Shown piece after piece: positions 45,961 through 56,680 of a DNA stretch of 64,000 nt (the first letter of the stretch is position 1; each line of letters opens with the position of its first letter). The DNA is from Sipunculus nudus (taxonomy: Eukaryota; Annelida; Sipuncula; Golfingiida; Sipunculidae), in contig CM049307.1 in assembly GCA_026874595.1 (NCBI GenBank), positions 24,591,079-24,655,078 on the forward strand. The letters are read 5' to 3'. A program made the position numbers and the translations under genes. The notes beneath the pieces are model-generated. The model searched no databases. It saw nothing but the letters and a program-made list of their open reading frames with translations, and had not been told where the DNA came from.

Positions 45961-46610
45961 GGGTGCTTGGTCGATATGTAAATTTGGAATATATTTTCAC
46001 AATAAAAGAGTCCAATAGAAAGTATCATATATTTATCAGAATCAAATGTGTTCAGACATTTCAAATTAAATATTATCTTGATTGCAGAGAACCACGTGGA
46101 TACATGGTTAATTTGTGGTGATATTATATATAGTGACGTTTATTTATTGAATAAAGTAACATTTTGAAATAACCCGAATTTAAAACTGAGTTGTAACAAG
46201 TCAGTGAAGGCGCAATACATAGTCACATTGTTGTCTTTACCAAGTGCAATAGACTTGCCCCGTCGGTAAGCTTAAGAATTTGTGCCGCTGTATGACACCT
46301 AGGGTATTTGCTGCCATCGGACGTCAAATTACACGACTATTTCATAGTTCTCATGCCATATTTCATGTTTTCAGACAATAATAAAATTATTGACTAAATT
46401 ACCTATGGTATAATATTACGTCCTTTTTTCATATTCTCTTTGCAAAGTAATTATTAACGGCTTGGCAGATCAGCAAGTGAAGCTGTTTTCTTTTATTTTT
46501 TTAGGAGAGTCGTCCAATCCATCTGAGACAAAACAGCGTAACCAAATATTTTAGACTTGTTTTCTATAGCTACTGTTGTTTTGAGCGCAGGTGTCACAGC
46601 CTATTTAACG

Positions 46611-46727
46611 ATGGCGTCAGCCGGCAGAAGTTTTGCAAGAGCTTTCACTACCTCGCGCAAGGCACACGGCACTGTCTATAATGTAGCGGTTATTGGGGCT
46701 GGCGTCGTTGGCACAGGGGTTGCACAG
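46611..46727 (+). CDS. HADH: HADH copy 1 exon 1 (residues 1-39)
   Basis: Targeting presequence and GxGxxG loop ([13 protein letters not shown]). 117 nt, donor GTGAGT. Confidence 0.95.
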
Positions 46728-47936
46728 GTGAGTTTGGCATCTTGTCACACCTCAGTGTGGCTTCCTGATTTTTTTCTGCTTGCTGGATGTACGATGCTTC
46801 AAAGAGTCTAGGTTGGTTCCTTCTTACTCTCTTTGATTGCTACTCCAAACATACATTGACAGATACTTTTAAAGGCGCAAGAACCAGACCATTCACCAGG
46901 AATACTTACTTCGTATAAGACACATTTTTCATTAAGAAAACATAACTTCACATAACATAACGAATAAAGACTTTCACATGGTGAAAGACATATAAGCAAA
47001 TATCCATTTTTCTGTTATTCTGAGTCAAAAATAATATTTGTTAATAAAAGTAAAAACTTGGCTGTATATGGAAACCAGACATGGGGAGATGATTGATTAT
47101 AAAATCAATATTTTGTGTAGATAGCAGCACAGGCGGGTCACGATGTGGCGTTGGTTGATTTGACGGACGGGGCCCTGCAGAGGAGTAGAGACAATATCAT
47201 CAGGTCTTTGGACAGAATCATCAAGCAGGAATTTAAGGATGGTCAACAGGTTGATTTCAATAAGAATAATGCCCGAATATTTCACTTGGTCGAGTGGTCA
47301 AGCTTTGATATCTTACACCTTAGCACCCAGGCGAATGGGAGATTTGTTGGTCCGTGATGGTTTTGCTGGGGAAAATTGTAATAGGTCAAAAGGAACTAAT
47401 AGAGTGAGAAAATACACATATTATTGCAAATAACAATGTACCTATAAAGTTTGCTTCCTTGTTCAAATTTATGGATAACTATCAGGGGCGTCAATGCAGA
47501 ATATTTTACTTATTTTTAAGCAATGGTCAATTTTACCCCCCCCCCCTGATATTCAGAGAAAAATATTAAAAAAAAAAATTTTCTGAGTTTACTATGAAAT
47601 ATTATATATCTAAACAAACCTGGTTTAGAATTAACAAATACTGGAAACATAACATTATTATTTTTTTATCTTATACTTAATTGTAATATATTTGAAATGT
47701 GTCACACAAAAAAAAATGAAAGGTGTAGTACATACATATGTCCAAACATTGTTCACCCTCCCTCGCCTGCGAGTGCCCCCCCCCCCCCCCCGCCGCTTAT
47801 AGATAAATTGACGCCACTGATTACTACGGCTGTTTTAAAGATGACAATCGATTTCATCACTTGCTGATTAAAGACCTGACGTTGAATGGAGGCAGTAATT
47901 CAGCCTTAATGCATTAAGATAACATTTCACCTATAA

Positions 47937-48002
<66 letters not shown>

Positions 48003-50592
48003 CGCAGGGCAAAGACAGGTTCCGGTCGGATGTACTTGGCCGGATATCTCTGACGACAGACGCAAAGCAGGCCGTGTCTGCCGTGGACCTGGTAATCGAA
48101 GCTGTACAGGAAGACCTTGAACGCAAGATAAAGGTGTTTAAAGAACTCGACCTGATCGCTCCAAAGTGAGTAGAATTAATAAACAGAAGGTGCTGTCATT
48201 TCTACGAGCAATGTGTCTATGAAGAATATTTGATATTTATTAAATTATATTGGAGACAACAGTGATTTCAGTAAGGCCAGGATAAGGTACGTTTGTGGCA
48301 GTGACATGCACTCAAAGCATTTTAATAAGGCTGTAGGCCTAACTATGCGCATACACCGCATAGGTCAAAGTTTGTGGTCAGAACTGTATTTTGTTACCCC
48401 CATAATTTTTGCGCATAGTATAATATACATAGTATCTAATATAATGAAACGCCGCCCGAAGGTTGAATTACTTTGGCCCGTGTTTCGGTCAAATTAAACT
48501 TCCACATCTCCCACAAACTGACATTATTTCAAGTTATTTCAAGTTATGAATATATGTCTGGAATTGTACCATATATACTCCTAAAATATTTGCCTTAATT
48601 ATCCTTTGGGTAAAATTGATTTTATCTTTCCTTGTAGTTTTTCTCAATAAAGTTAAATATACATCGCTTTAAGGGCTTTCGGATATCGTTTAAGTCAATG
48701 TACCACAGATAGTTGGGCCCTTTCACATAATACTGACGCCGTCGTAATACTTAAACGTCGGTTTTCTACACCCCGGGGATCACATATCCTCAGACGTTCC
48801 AGAATTGTTTATTTCGGACAGTGAATCCATTCTGTAAGCATTGTACATGCGACTAACGGAGGCATGTAGAGCATTCGACCAGTGGATCTGGTTCTGAATA
48901 AATTGAGCAACATCTAAATTTAAGTCGGAATGGATTCAGGTCTGTTACAATGGCGTCCAGATATGATTGTTCTATATGCCTCTCATCGAGACCTACCACC
49001 GTCTCTTCATAGGTAAAACCCTATATAAAGTACAATTCTATCAGCTAAACCTATATATAAGCGATTTTAATGCCAGTTGCATAGCCTTGGCGGACAAAAT
49101 GGACTTCATATTTCGTGCACGAAATATAACCCGTGCACACGACTGATTACTGCATGCGCATGAGATAAATATTTTTTGCTCATATCGTCAATTGTCGTGT
49201 TGCAGGGGCAGGTGGTTCAACTGATCTAGAACCAAAGTCCGTAACCGGTGACCTCCTCGAGTTCAGGCGTTGTAATTTATTTAACATATTTTAGAAGTAA
49301 ACTAGAAACCAAAGTCCTTAACCGGTGACGTAATCGAGGTAAAGCGTAATTTATTTAACATATTTTAGAAGTAAACAAAATATCTACATTCTGATGAATG
49401 CAGTCCTCCGCCATTCACTTATTCGGCCCATATGCCCAGGTTCATCCATGCATGAGTGACCGTAAATATGTGACTATATCTTGATGACATTCCTTGATCC
49501 GGACCATGCGCCACATCCTCACGTAAATATAGTCGTTCCGTCAATGGCTCATTCCCGCACTGCTCTAAAAATTTCACGAGGTTCCGTACATGACTGCATG
49601 AGTTATGTTGTGCACAAACATACAAACACAAGACCGAGGATGAACGCATTACCACCTGTCGGAGGGAATTAAACATGAAACGATTTGACAACAATTAGTT
49701 GCACAATTAATTAATTACATGCTTAATTTCTACAGGTCAGCAGTATTTGTCACCAACACCTCGTCATATTCCATTAGAGAATTAGCGAAAGCCACTCAGA
49801 GGGCAGACCGCTTCGGGGCCCTACACTTCTTCAACCCAGTCACGGTACTGAAACTTGTGGAGGTGAGTTTGTAATTCTATCATTAAATGGAAGTGTGTAG
49901 GTGTATACGCTTGCAATTGTAACCTTCTCAATAATTGCTTCCCGTCGGAATAAAAGTCTTTGGAAAAATCATAATACAATTTTAGGAAAAACGTGGTTCG
50001 TAACACTGTTATGTGCAGAATGGGACTCACAAGAGTACGACTCTGCTGGTTAGGGTTTGTTGGCTTCAAACTCTGCAGCCCACAATGCAGCGGGGCTTCT
50101 ACATACACAGCGTAGGTATGATTGTAGTGTAGAGAGTAATGTAGTCCGTTCAAGTACGTTTGCTAAAATGTTTCATATCAAATTAAATGAACTTGCTCGT
50201 TTTGTGGTAAGGACTTCACGGAATAAGTAATATTTTGAAAGCATGCGCATGTGAACTCTAAACTTGTGTTTCCTTGAAATGTTACAATGTTACAAATTTT
50301 GATTTAAAAGTTTGACAGTTGGGACAAGTGTTGTCCCGGCCATCCCAACAGGTCGAGGTTTGTTTTGAGTAGAAACGACCTCTAGTGGTAGAGTGGCGGT
50401 GCGTTAAGCCGCGTTCACACCTATCCGTTTTTTTCCTTCCGCACCCGCACCCGCACCCGCTTCCGTCATCCGTCGTCAGCCATCCGTTCTCGCTGTTCAC
50501 ACCTATCCCCGCTTTTTCCGTCCGCACCCGCACTCATCACATTTGTTTCATATAAAATACACTATACACTATTATCTTTCACATATATTCAT

Positions 50593-50649
<57 letters not shown>

Positions 50650-53600
50650 CAAATTTACTTTATACAATAGGCTATATTTTATTTTTCGAGGGCTTACTAG
50701 TAAATTTGTATAATATATTCATCGACTTATCAGTCTTAATTCCAAATTACCCCGTCCCCGCTCCTTTGGTGATTTATATGATTCTATTTATAACATTGCT
50801 TTAATTATATCAATTAATAATTAAAGCTTTCCCGAGCGGGATTGTGAGGCACGCGCAAGTTCCAAATTTTCATAGTGAAAATAAACCGCTTTTGTCATTT
50901 TCTATCAAGGGGAAGACACAAGCACATTCCAGAATATCCCCTATTATATGACGTCATAATATGGATTCCCGTCCGCATGCACCCGATGTCCGCTTCCGTC
51001 GTGAATCGGTCCCAGGCCGATTTGTGCGGACGGCGTGACGGGTGCGGGTGCGGAAGCGGATAGGTGTGAATGCCCTATGTAATTTTAACTAACTCGAATT
51101 TGACGGATGACAGATGATGGAAGCGGGTGCGGAAGGAAAAAACGGATAGGTGTGAACGCCCCTTTAGTCTAAGCATACAGAATGATGACTTCGGGTTAAC
51201 AAAAAGTTACAGTACATTTCACGACTCCATACAGGCTCTGAAACGCCTACACTGAAATGCTTGCTGGGAATAGAAAAATGGTTGTCAATCTTTACTCTGT
51301 TGGTGGCCTTTTTACTTCAGGTGATTCGCAGTCCTGAGACATGCGACGCGGCATACGCCATGATGCTTGAGTTCAGTCAGAGTTTAGGCAAAACAACTCT
51401 GCTGTGTAAGGTAAGCCAACTGTTAACAAGAGTATAATGTCCATCAAAAAGCATGTTCTTCTGAGTGCTACACACGTTCATGTATTAGGAATATATACTA
51501 TCAAATTCAATATTGCTTCCGCCAGGAGGTTATGCGTTCATCTTTGTTCGTGTGTGTGTTTGTGTTTTTTTTTTGTTCACAACATAACTCACGCACATCA
51601 TGAACGGAATCTCATGAAATTTTCAGAGCATTTCGGGAATGGGCCAGCGAAGAATCGATCCAGATTCAGGACCGTCGTCAAGGGATATTCACAACTCTAC
51701 AGTCACTTATGCATGAATGAACCTTGGAATTTAGTCCGAATAAGTGAATGCAAACACTTTTTTGGGAGCATCCCAAGTCCAGAACAGAGAATCCCCCCCC
51801 TGTACACACACACACACACAATGGCGGATGCTTTCATTCCTTAAAATGCACATTTCTAGTTATATCTGGTTTGACCAGCATGCAGGAGCTTTAGTACGTA
51901 GCTTAATGGGTATTTGAAAGCAAAACAAAACAAGGAAATCATTTGAATTATTTGAAGGTTATGGGCGAAAGTACGGCATGGACTAACACCTGCATTGCAT
52001 GTTCAAATTAACCCAGCTTCCGTTTTTCTCGGCGTTGTCAGACATCTTTTGAATCTACTAACACAATGCATTGTTCCAACCACATGCTTTTCACTCCTCA
52101 GTAAAAAGATTTATGAAAATAATAGCCCATGTGATGTATGAACACAAAGTACGGCTCTAACATCGTACAATTTTTCTGTGGCATAAGGCTTTACGAAACA
52201 GTTAGTTTGACGGGTATAGTTTTAGTTTTTGGTGTATTCACTTCTAAGGATATCATAAGATTTACATTTTAATTAGTAAAGTGGAGAAAGGCACATATTT
52301 GAATGCGCAAGACTAAATGGTAAATTAAATTTTGTGAATAATTAGGAAGATCTTCCATACATTTCTAACACCTGGAACGTGTAAAGACCTAAAGACGAGA
52401 AGTGAATTTCAATTCATTTCCATGGATACACAGAATTCTGGAATGAACAATAATATCATTTTTACTTTTTGTTCAAATGTCTATGAAAGTCTTTTACTGA
52501 AGTTAATTATGTATTAATGTTTTACAATCATATTTACAATCAACCACACAGATATATGGAAGGCATTTATGGTCAAGACTCTTATAAGAGGATGAAAAAA
52601 GACAAGACAAAATCTTTATTAATTGACACTATAAAACAACATTCGCTACATCCAATATTAAAATAGGCAACGCATCTAAATTTTAAGAAACAGCATTTTT
52701 AATGATATGAATTTATTCTTTATTACAAGGACACGCCAGGGTTTATCGTGAATCGACTATTAGTTCCCTACTTAATGGAGGCAGTGCGCATGCTCGAAAG
52801 AGGTAATTAAGCTTTTTTTTTTATATTGGTTTCGCTCTATAACAATATATAAAATAACCGAATGAATAATTGTTAATACTTTAGAACGTTTCATTCAGTC
52901 ATGCAAACATCGGAACTCCGTGTAAGGTAGAAAATTATTCAAATCTTCAAAGTAGAAACTCCTGAAGAAGATGCTAAGAAAAAAATTATTTCCTTCTTTT
53001 CGAGTGAATTTAAATTTGTTAGGTTAAAATGTGAACAGTTGTCAAAATGCCAAAGATGACAACAATATTGGTAACATTTCAACACCTACAGGCGATGCAA
53101 GAGCACGTGATATTGATACGGCCATGAAGTTGGGAGCCGGCTATCCGATGGGTCCGATTCAGCTGTTGGATTTTGTCGGGCTGGACGTTTTCAAGTCTGT
53201 AATAGATGGTTAGTGGACGCTTTGAAGAATTAGAGAGTACTAAGAGAGCACATGCCTCCACCAAATCCAAAATAAATTATGATAAAACTCGAAAAGTGGA
53301 ACATATACATTGTTCATGAACTGAACATAATAGATCTTTCAGTGTTTTATAACTATCGGAACAAAAGATTTTCACCAACTGATCACACAGCCTTACTTCG
53401 AAATTTCAGTTGCTGCTGGTTAATAAAGGTGATATTAAATGTAAAAATATACGTTATAAACGGATGCATCTAAACCCTATTAAAGTAGCAATTTAAAGCA
53501 TGCATTTTCTAATATAGTTGAACATGGTCCAAACATGTGCTGCAGGATTGCTATAGGAAGGACAAAAAATCACAACTATTTAAGACACCGTGAAAGAAAA

Positions 53601-53784
53601 TATAAAAAAGGACAATACATCATATTGAATCTTACCATTGAATCCTGCATCTCTGATTCCTACAGGCTGGCACAAATTATATCCAAATGAACCGTTATTC
53701 AAACCTAGCCCACTACTGGAAAGACTGGTGTCGGAAGGAAACATAGGCGTCAAAGTGGGAAAAGGATTCTACACTTACAAGTGA
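46611..53784 (+). CDS. HADH: Mitochondrial 3-hydroxyacyl-CoA dehydrogenase, complete (309 aa, 8 exons)
   Basis: Oxidises L-3-hydroxyacyl-CoA to 3-ketoacyl-CoA with NAD+, the third step of mitochondrial fatty-acid beta-oxidation. Eight exons join in phase to 309 residues (the human protein is about 314). Residues 1-20 are Arg/Ser-rich without acids, a matrix-targeting presequence. The Rossmann motif GAGVVG is at 29-34, and Asp52 (LVDLTD) is at the ribose-binding position. Catalytic-site residues by family alignment are Ser144 (NTSS), His165 (LHFFNP), Glu177 (KLVEV) and Asn215 (GFIVNR). The C-terminal dimer domain has [15 protein letters not shown] and ends GFYTYK-stop. The ATG at 46611 is chosen because the targeting peptide starts there; the open frame upstream has no ATG. 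Introns 1-7 are all GT-AG. A paralogue follows in the same orientation 3.7 kb downstream. Confidence 0.97.
47121..47249 (+). CDS. HADH: HADH copy 1 exon 2 (residues 40-82)
   Basis: [20 protein letters not shown], containing the ribose-binding Asp52. 129 nt, acceptor TGTGTAG, donor GTTGAT, a weak donor. Confidence 0.94.
47483..47819. mobile_element. 337-bp hAT-like MITE in HADH intron 2
   Basis: Terminal inverted repeats CAGGGGCGTCAAT and ATTGACGCCACTG (one mismatch), flanked by ATAACTAT (47475-47482) and ATTACTAC (47820-47827), a decayed 8-bp target duplication (6 of 8). Contains two poly-C runs. No transposase. Confidence 0.8.
47938..47999. repeat. (TA)n microsatellite at the exon 3 acceptor
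   Basis: About 60 bp of TA directly upstream of GTATGTCGCAG, the exon 3 acceptor. Confidence 0.95.
48008..48165 (+). CDS. HADH: HADH copy 1 exon 3 (residues 83-134)
   Basis: Encodes [20 protein letters not shown] and [20 protein letters not shown]. 158 nt, leaves 2 nt. The acceptor GTCGCAG comes straight after a 60-bp TA microsatellite instead of a pyrimidine tract. Confidence 0.94.
49225..49376. repeat. Imperfect ~76-bp tandem duplication
   Basis: Two copies of a unit with ACCAAAGTCC(G/T)TAACCGGTGAC and TATTTTAGAAGTAAAC, in HADH copy 1 intron 3. Confidence 0.85.
49383..49665 (-). repeat. Dispersed repeat family C, copy 3
   Basis: Reverse orientation: TCTACATTCTGATGAATGCA, CCATATGCCCAGGTTCATCC and GAGTTATGTTGTGCACAAAC in inverse order relative to 51518. 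Confidence 0.8.
49736..49862 (+). CDS. HADH: HADH copy 1 exon 4 (residues 135-177)
   Basis: Catalytic exon: [20 protein letters not shown] (His165) and KLVE (Glu177). 127 nt, donor GTGAGT. Confidence 0.95.
50050..50105 (-). repeat. Short repeat family F, copy 1
   Basis: The reverse complement GAAGCCCCGCTGCATTGTGG...TTTGAAGCCAACAAACC...AACCAG matches 56605-56670 in order. Confidence 0.6.
50405..51172. mobile_element. ~770-bp long-terminal-inverted-repeat element in HADH intron 4
   Basis: The left arm (50412-50530) and right arm (about 51030-51165) are long inverted repeats built around GTTCACACCTATCCGTTTTT and CCTTCCGCACCCGC. TTA lies next to each outer edge. TIR sequence and a TTA-type duplication resemble PIF/Harbinger MITEs, but the class is inferred. 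Contains a (TA)n at 50599-50645. Confidence 0.75.
51321..51410 (+). CDS. HADH: HADH copy 1 exon 5 (residues 178-207)
   Basis: [20 protein letters not shown] and on to LLCK. 90 nt, phase 0 at both ends, acceptor ACTTCAG, donor GTAAGC. Confidence 0.95.
51518..51860 (+). repeat. Dispersed repeat family C, copy 4
   Basis: Runs from TTCCGCCAGGAGGTTATGCG through ACAACATAACTCACGCACAT, GGGAATGGGCCAG and ATGGCGGATGCTTTCATTCC to CTAGTT. Overlaps the 135-codon frame at 51437-51844, which is not a gene. Confidence 0.85.
51861..52729. other. Rest of HADH copy 1 intron 5
   Basis: AT-rich intron sequence with no further feature recognised. Confidence 0.5.
52730..52802 (+). CDS. HADH: HADH copy 1 exon 6 (residues 208-231)
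   Basis: [20 protein letters not shown], with Asn215 of the active site. 73 nt, donor GTAATT. Confidence 0.94.
53092..53208 (+). CDS. HADH: HADH copy 1 exon 7 (residues 232-270)
   Basis: C-terminal domain, [20 protein letters not shown] and [12 protein letters not shown]. 117 nt, acceptor CTACAG, donor GTTAGT. Confidence 0.95.
53666..53784 (+). CDS. HADH: HADH copy 1 exon 8 (residues 271-309 and stop)
   Basis: [20 protein letters not shown] through VGKGFYTYK and TGA at 53782-53784. A possible donor (GATG/GTAAGA) about 20 nt past the stop hints at a spliced 3' UTR. Confidence 0.95.
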
Positions 53785-54620
53785 GGCAGTAAACTGAGAT
53801 GGTAAGAAAATAACTAAAAATACATATATCTTAATGATTGGACTTCTAAACACTAAACAGTCTACCGACCACAGCCTGCATGAGTAAAACTGAACATAGG
53901 CGCGAGGAAACTTATCTCTGTCAATGGAGCAAAGTTATTCTGAACATATGAGAAACCATCGAATTGAATCAACCCTACATGCACTAGGCATAACGTGTTA
54001 TAGATCTCACGGTAAATGAATATAGCGAAGTAATGAAGTCGTCACAGGGGCAGTCATTTTAGAAAAACAGCACCGACGACTCATAAATTCATTATCATAT
54101 ATTTATATAAATATATGTATAATAGTAATAAGGTGATAGATTATGCAATATCTGTGCATTTCTCAAGAGACATCCGTCTGCTTATTATTCCTTTCTTTTC
54201 AGAGTCACTGGATTGTTCAAGCCATCATGTCCAGCATTTGCAAATGCCCTTGTTGTTATATAACGTGACGATGAGGATCTTGAAAAAAGATATATTTTCA
54301 AGAGTGAATAGGAGAGAGTCCATTGGTGAAGAAACTGGACGTTGGTGCAGACGGATTCTACTGCTCCGGATACTGCCAAAGCGTCTACTTTAAAACACGC
54401 TCCTTACGCAGCGGTTATACGCTACATTTAAGATCTCCTTTGTTCAAACCGCTGCTTCGTATAGCAAGGTTCTCCAGGTCCCATAAGCAGGGCCGGCACA
54501 GGGCAAAGAACTGTTATCAGACAAATGAGGGCGTGTTACAGCATCGTGCATCCAGCTCCAAGTTTTAAACCCCACTCTCGTTGGTCGGATTCTTGGCCCT
54601 GTGCCAGAACCGCGGTGTAA
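53785..54620. other. Region after HADH copy 1; possible spliced 3' UTR
   Basis: A donor-like GATG/GTAAGA at about 53803 and an acceptor-like TTCTTTTCAG at about 54202 could bound a 3' UTR intron. An imperfect 18-bp inverted repeat (54493-54510 with 54590-54607) lies beyond. I see no clear poly(A) signal before 55279. Confidence 0.3.
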
Positions 54621-54715
54621 TCTGACTGCGTTAGGAATGTATACTGTAAAATGACAAACGCTCAGCAGAGATCGGCTTTAATCTCTTCACGACAGCCATT
54701 TGTGTTCCGATTATT

Positions 54716-55043
54716 TGATCTACATATCTGTTCAGTGACCAATACACCAGGGAATTCCAGTATAAAATCTTAAATAATAATTTACCAGTCAATGCCAAGC
54801 TATTTATATGGAAACTCATAGGAAGTGACAGATGTGATGATTTTTTTAAGTAAGGAAACATTCCACCTATTTTGTCAATGTACGATTACAAGGAATTTAT
54901 ATCTTAAAATATGTGATTTGCTGAAACAAGTTGAAATATATATGCCAGAATTCAAATCAAATGCTATAATATTTGAAGTATTGCCTGTTACTGACAGCAA
55001 TATTATGGTAAACACTATTATTATACTGTATAAACTCATTATA

Positions 55044-55077
<34 letters not shown>

Positions 55078-55086
55078 CACACACAC

Positions 55087-55124
<38 letters not shown>

Positions 55125-55265
55125 GAAAAGAATGCAAAAGTGAAACAGGTATTTTCACTAATATTAAGTCTCTATTTATCTCTTTTCAAAAAGAGGATTA
55201 TATCATTGCTGAAAAGAAAGGGACAATAGGATTTCATTTGAAAAAGTGGAATCAGTTAATGTCTC
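54716..55265 (+). pseudogene. LINE ORF2 3'-end remnant (zinc-binding RT C-terminus)
   Basis: The plus frame from 54735 reads EFQYKILNNNLPVNAKLFIW and KLIGSDRCDDFF. After a one-base frameshift around 54845-54852 it continues KETFHLFCQCTITRNLYLKI. This is the W-K-x-x...C-x-x-C...H-x-F-x-x-C pattern of the reverse-transcriptase zinc-binding region (zf-RVT) at the end of LINE ORF2. A further piece (EKKGTIGFHLKKWNQLMSQI) lies past a TA/GA microsatellite at 55041-55121. Frameshifted and microsatellite-interrupted, so inactive. Confidence 0.65.
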
Positions 55266-56025
55266 AGATAAGGTAATAAGAATAAAGAAACAAAGAAGAT
55301 TGAAATTTTATTTTTCCCTACTATAAACAATCTCTGATTTTTATAAATATCAATGAAATGTTTATATGCATTGAAATATTACCTGTCATGATTGACATTT
55401 GTGTATGTCTATACTTATCCTGTTTAATGTTGATATGAGGAAATTCAAATCAGATAGAAGCTGATATATGAGATGTCTACATATATTTCCTTATGCTATT
55501 GTGTATTTGAGGTTGTACGTGATTGTTGTTTGTAATTCAATGTAAAAGTGTTGTTATTGTTGTGATATGTATAGATTAAAAAAGAATTGTTAAAATTAAT
55601 ATACATATCTTAGTTTGAGAACGATAATTTGACGAACAAGGTTGACCCAATAATTTGTGTATATGTCACTGAGATGAAAAGTCTGGCGAACAGAGAACTA
55701 CTTGCTGAAATTCTAATGGCAGTAAACTGTATTTAATTGAGGCACATAAATGAAATCTTTATCAAATCGTTTTATCACGTTTTAATGTTCATATGATTAC
55801 GAGATGTGTTGACTTGCTGACACGTGTTATTGAAGTTAATTCAAGGGAAAGCGTGGCCTTTGTAATGCCGCACAAACAAAAATAATTGTTCTACGGACCC
55901 AGTCAACAACAACAAAAATATGATGGCAAGATTTTTTTTACCGGTCAAGATACGATACGTGGAATTTTGCCAGGTTGTCAATAGAAAAAAGAAAAAAATT
56001 GCTTCAAATTTTGAAAAGAGTGAAG
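55266..56025. other. Intergenic, nothing recognised
   Basis: AT-rich sequence. AATAAA-like motifs at 55279 and a variant near 55575 could serve an upstream transcript, but none can be assigned. Confidence 0.4.
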
Positions 56026-56426
56026 TAGGGCTGGGTATTGGTCAACCCATTTAGGTACAATACGTATTGCGATATACTTAAGGCGTTACCCGATACATAT
56101 TTACGGTACGCTTTATTTTCTTTTGTGTATTATTTCTGATTAAAACACCGAGAACCGTATACACAAACCTCATCAAGTCGATTATATCCGACAATACGTG
56201 ATCTTGTTTGACTCTGAAAAGTTCAATATAATAAAATAAAAGCAGTATAAGCTTCATAGATCACTCATGTTATAGTTTGGATTAGGGTTGTATGACTTCT
56301 ATCTATATTCCTTAGCAGTTTTTGTGTTTCATCGGTACGACGATACAGCAAGCACAGCTTATCGGTAACCGTATCGATGTTGCGTATCGATATGTATCGA
56401 TATATCTGTATATTGATACAGCCCTA
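56026..56426 (+). mobile_element. ~400-bp short terminal-repeat element, family E copy 2
   Basis: The left end TAGGGCTGGGTATTGG and right end ATTGATACAGCCCTA are inverted repeats at their outermost 7-8 bp. The interior shares ordered blocks (TACGACGATACAGCA, GGTAACCGTATCGATG) with 22150-22516. The class is not determined. Confidence 0.7.
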
Positions 56427-56589
56427 GTTGGATGGGTCAACACAAAATTGAGTCCCTAAGATTTCTGTGAAAGAGTAAAGGGTAAAGAGTAACTGGGCAA
56501 GAGCACAAACTAGAATCATGCATAATCAAATGCCTCGTCTTCATTTGCACAAAAAATCCCTCTCCCCTCTTTACTTCATTTATACCTAC

Positions 56590-56680
56590 GCAGCTGGTGT
56601 ATTTAGAAGCCTCGGTGCATTGTTGGTGACATATTTTGAAGCCCACAAACCATAACCAGTGGAGTCGCACTCGTGTGAGT
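56590..56680 (+). repeat. Short repeat family F, copy 2
   Basis: GAAGCCTCGGTGCATTGTTG...TTTGAAGCCCACAAACCATA matches 50050-50105 in inverse orientation. Confidence 0.6.

Noticed and set aside
46557-46610. Upstream extension of HADH exon 1 from a TTG
   Set aside because: There is no ATG in this stretch, and the Arg/Ser-rich presequence begins at the ATG at 46611, matching the start of copy 2.
51437-51844. 135-codon open frame on the plus strand in HADH intron 5
   Set aside because: It coincides with a copy of dispersed repeat family C, whose other copies do not keep the frame.
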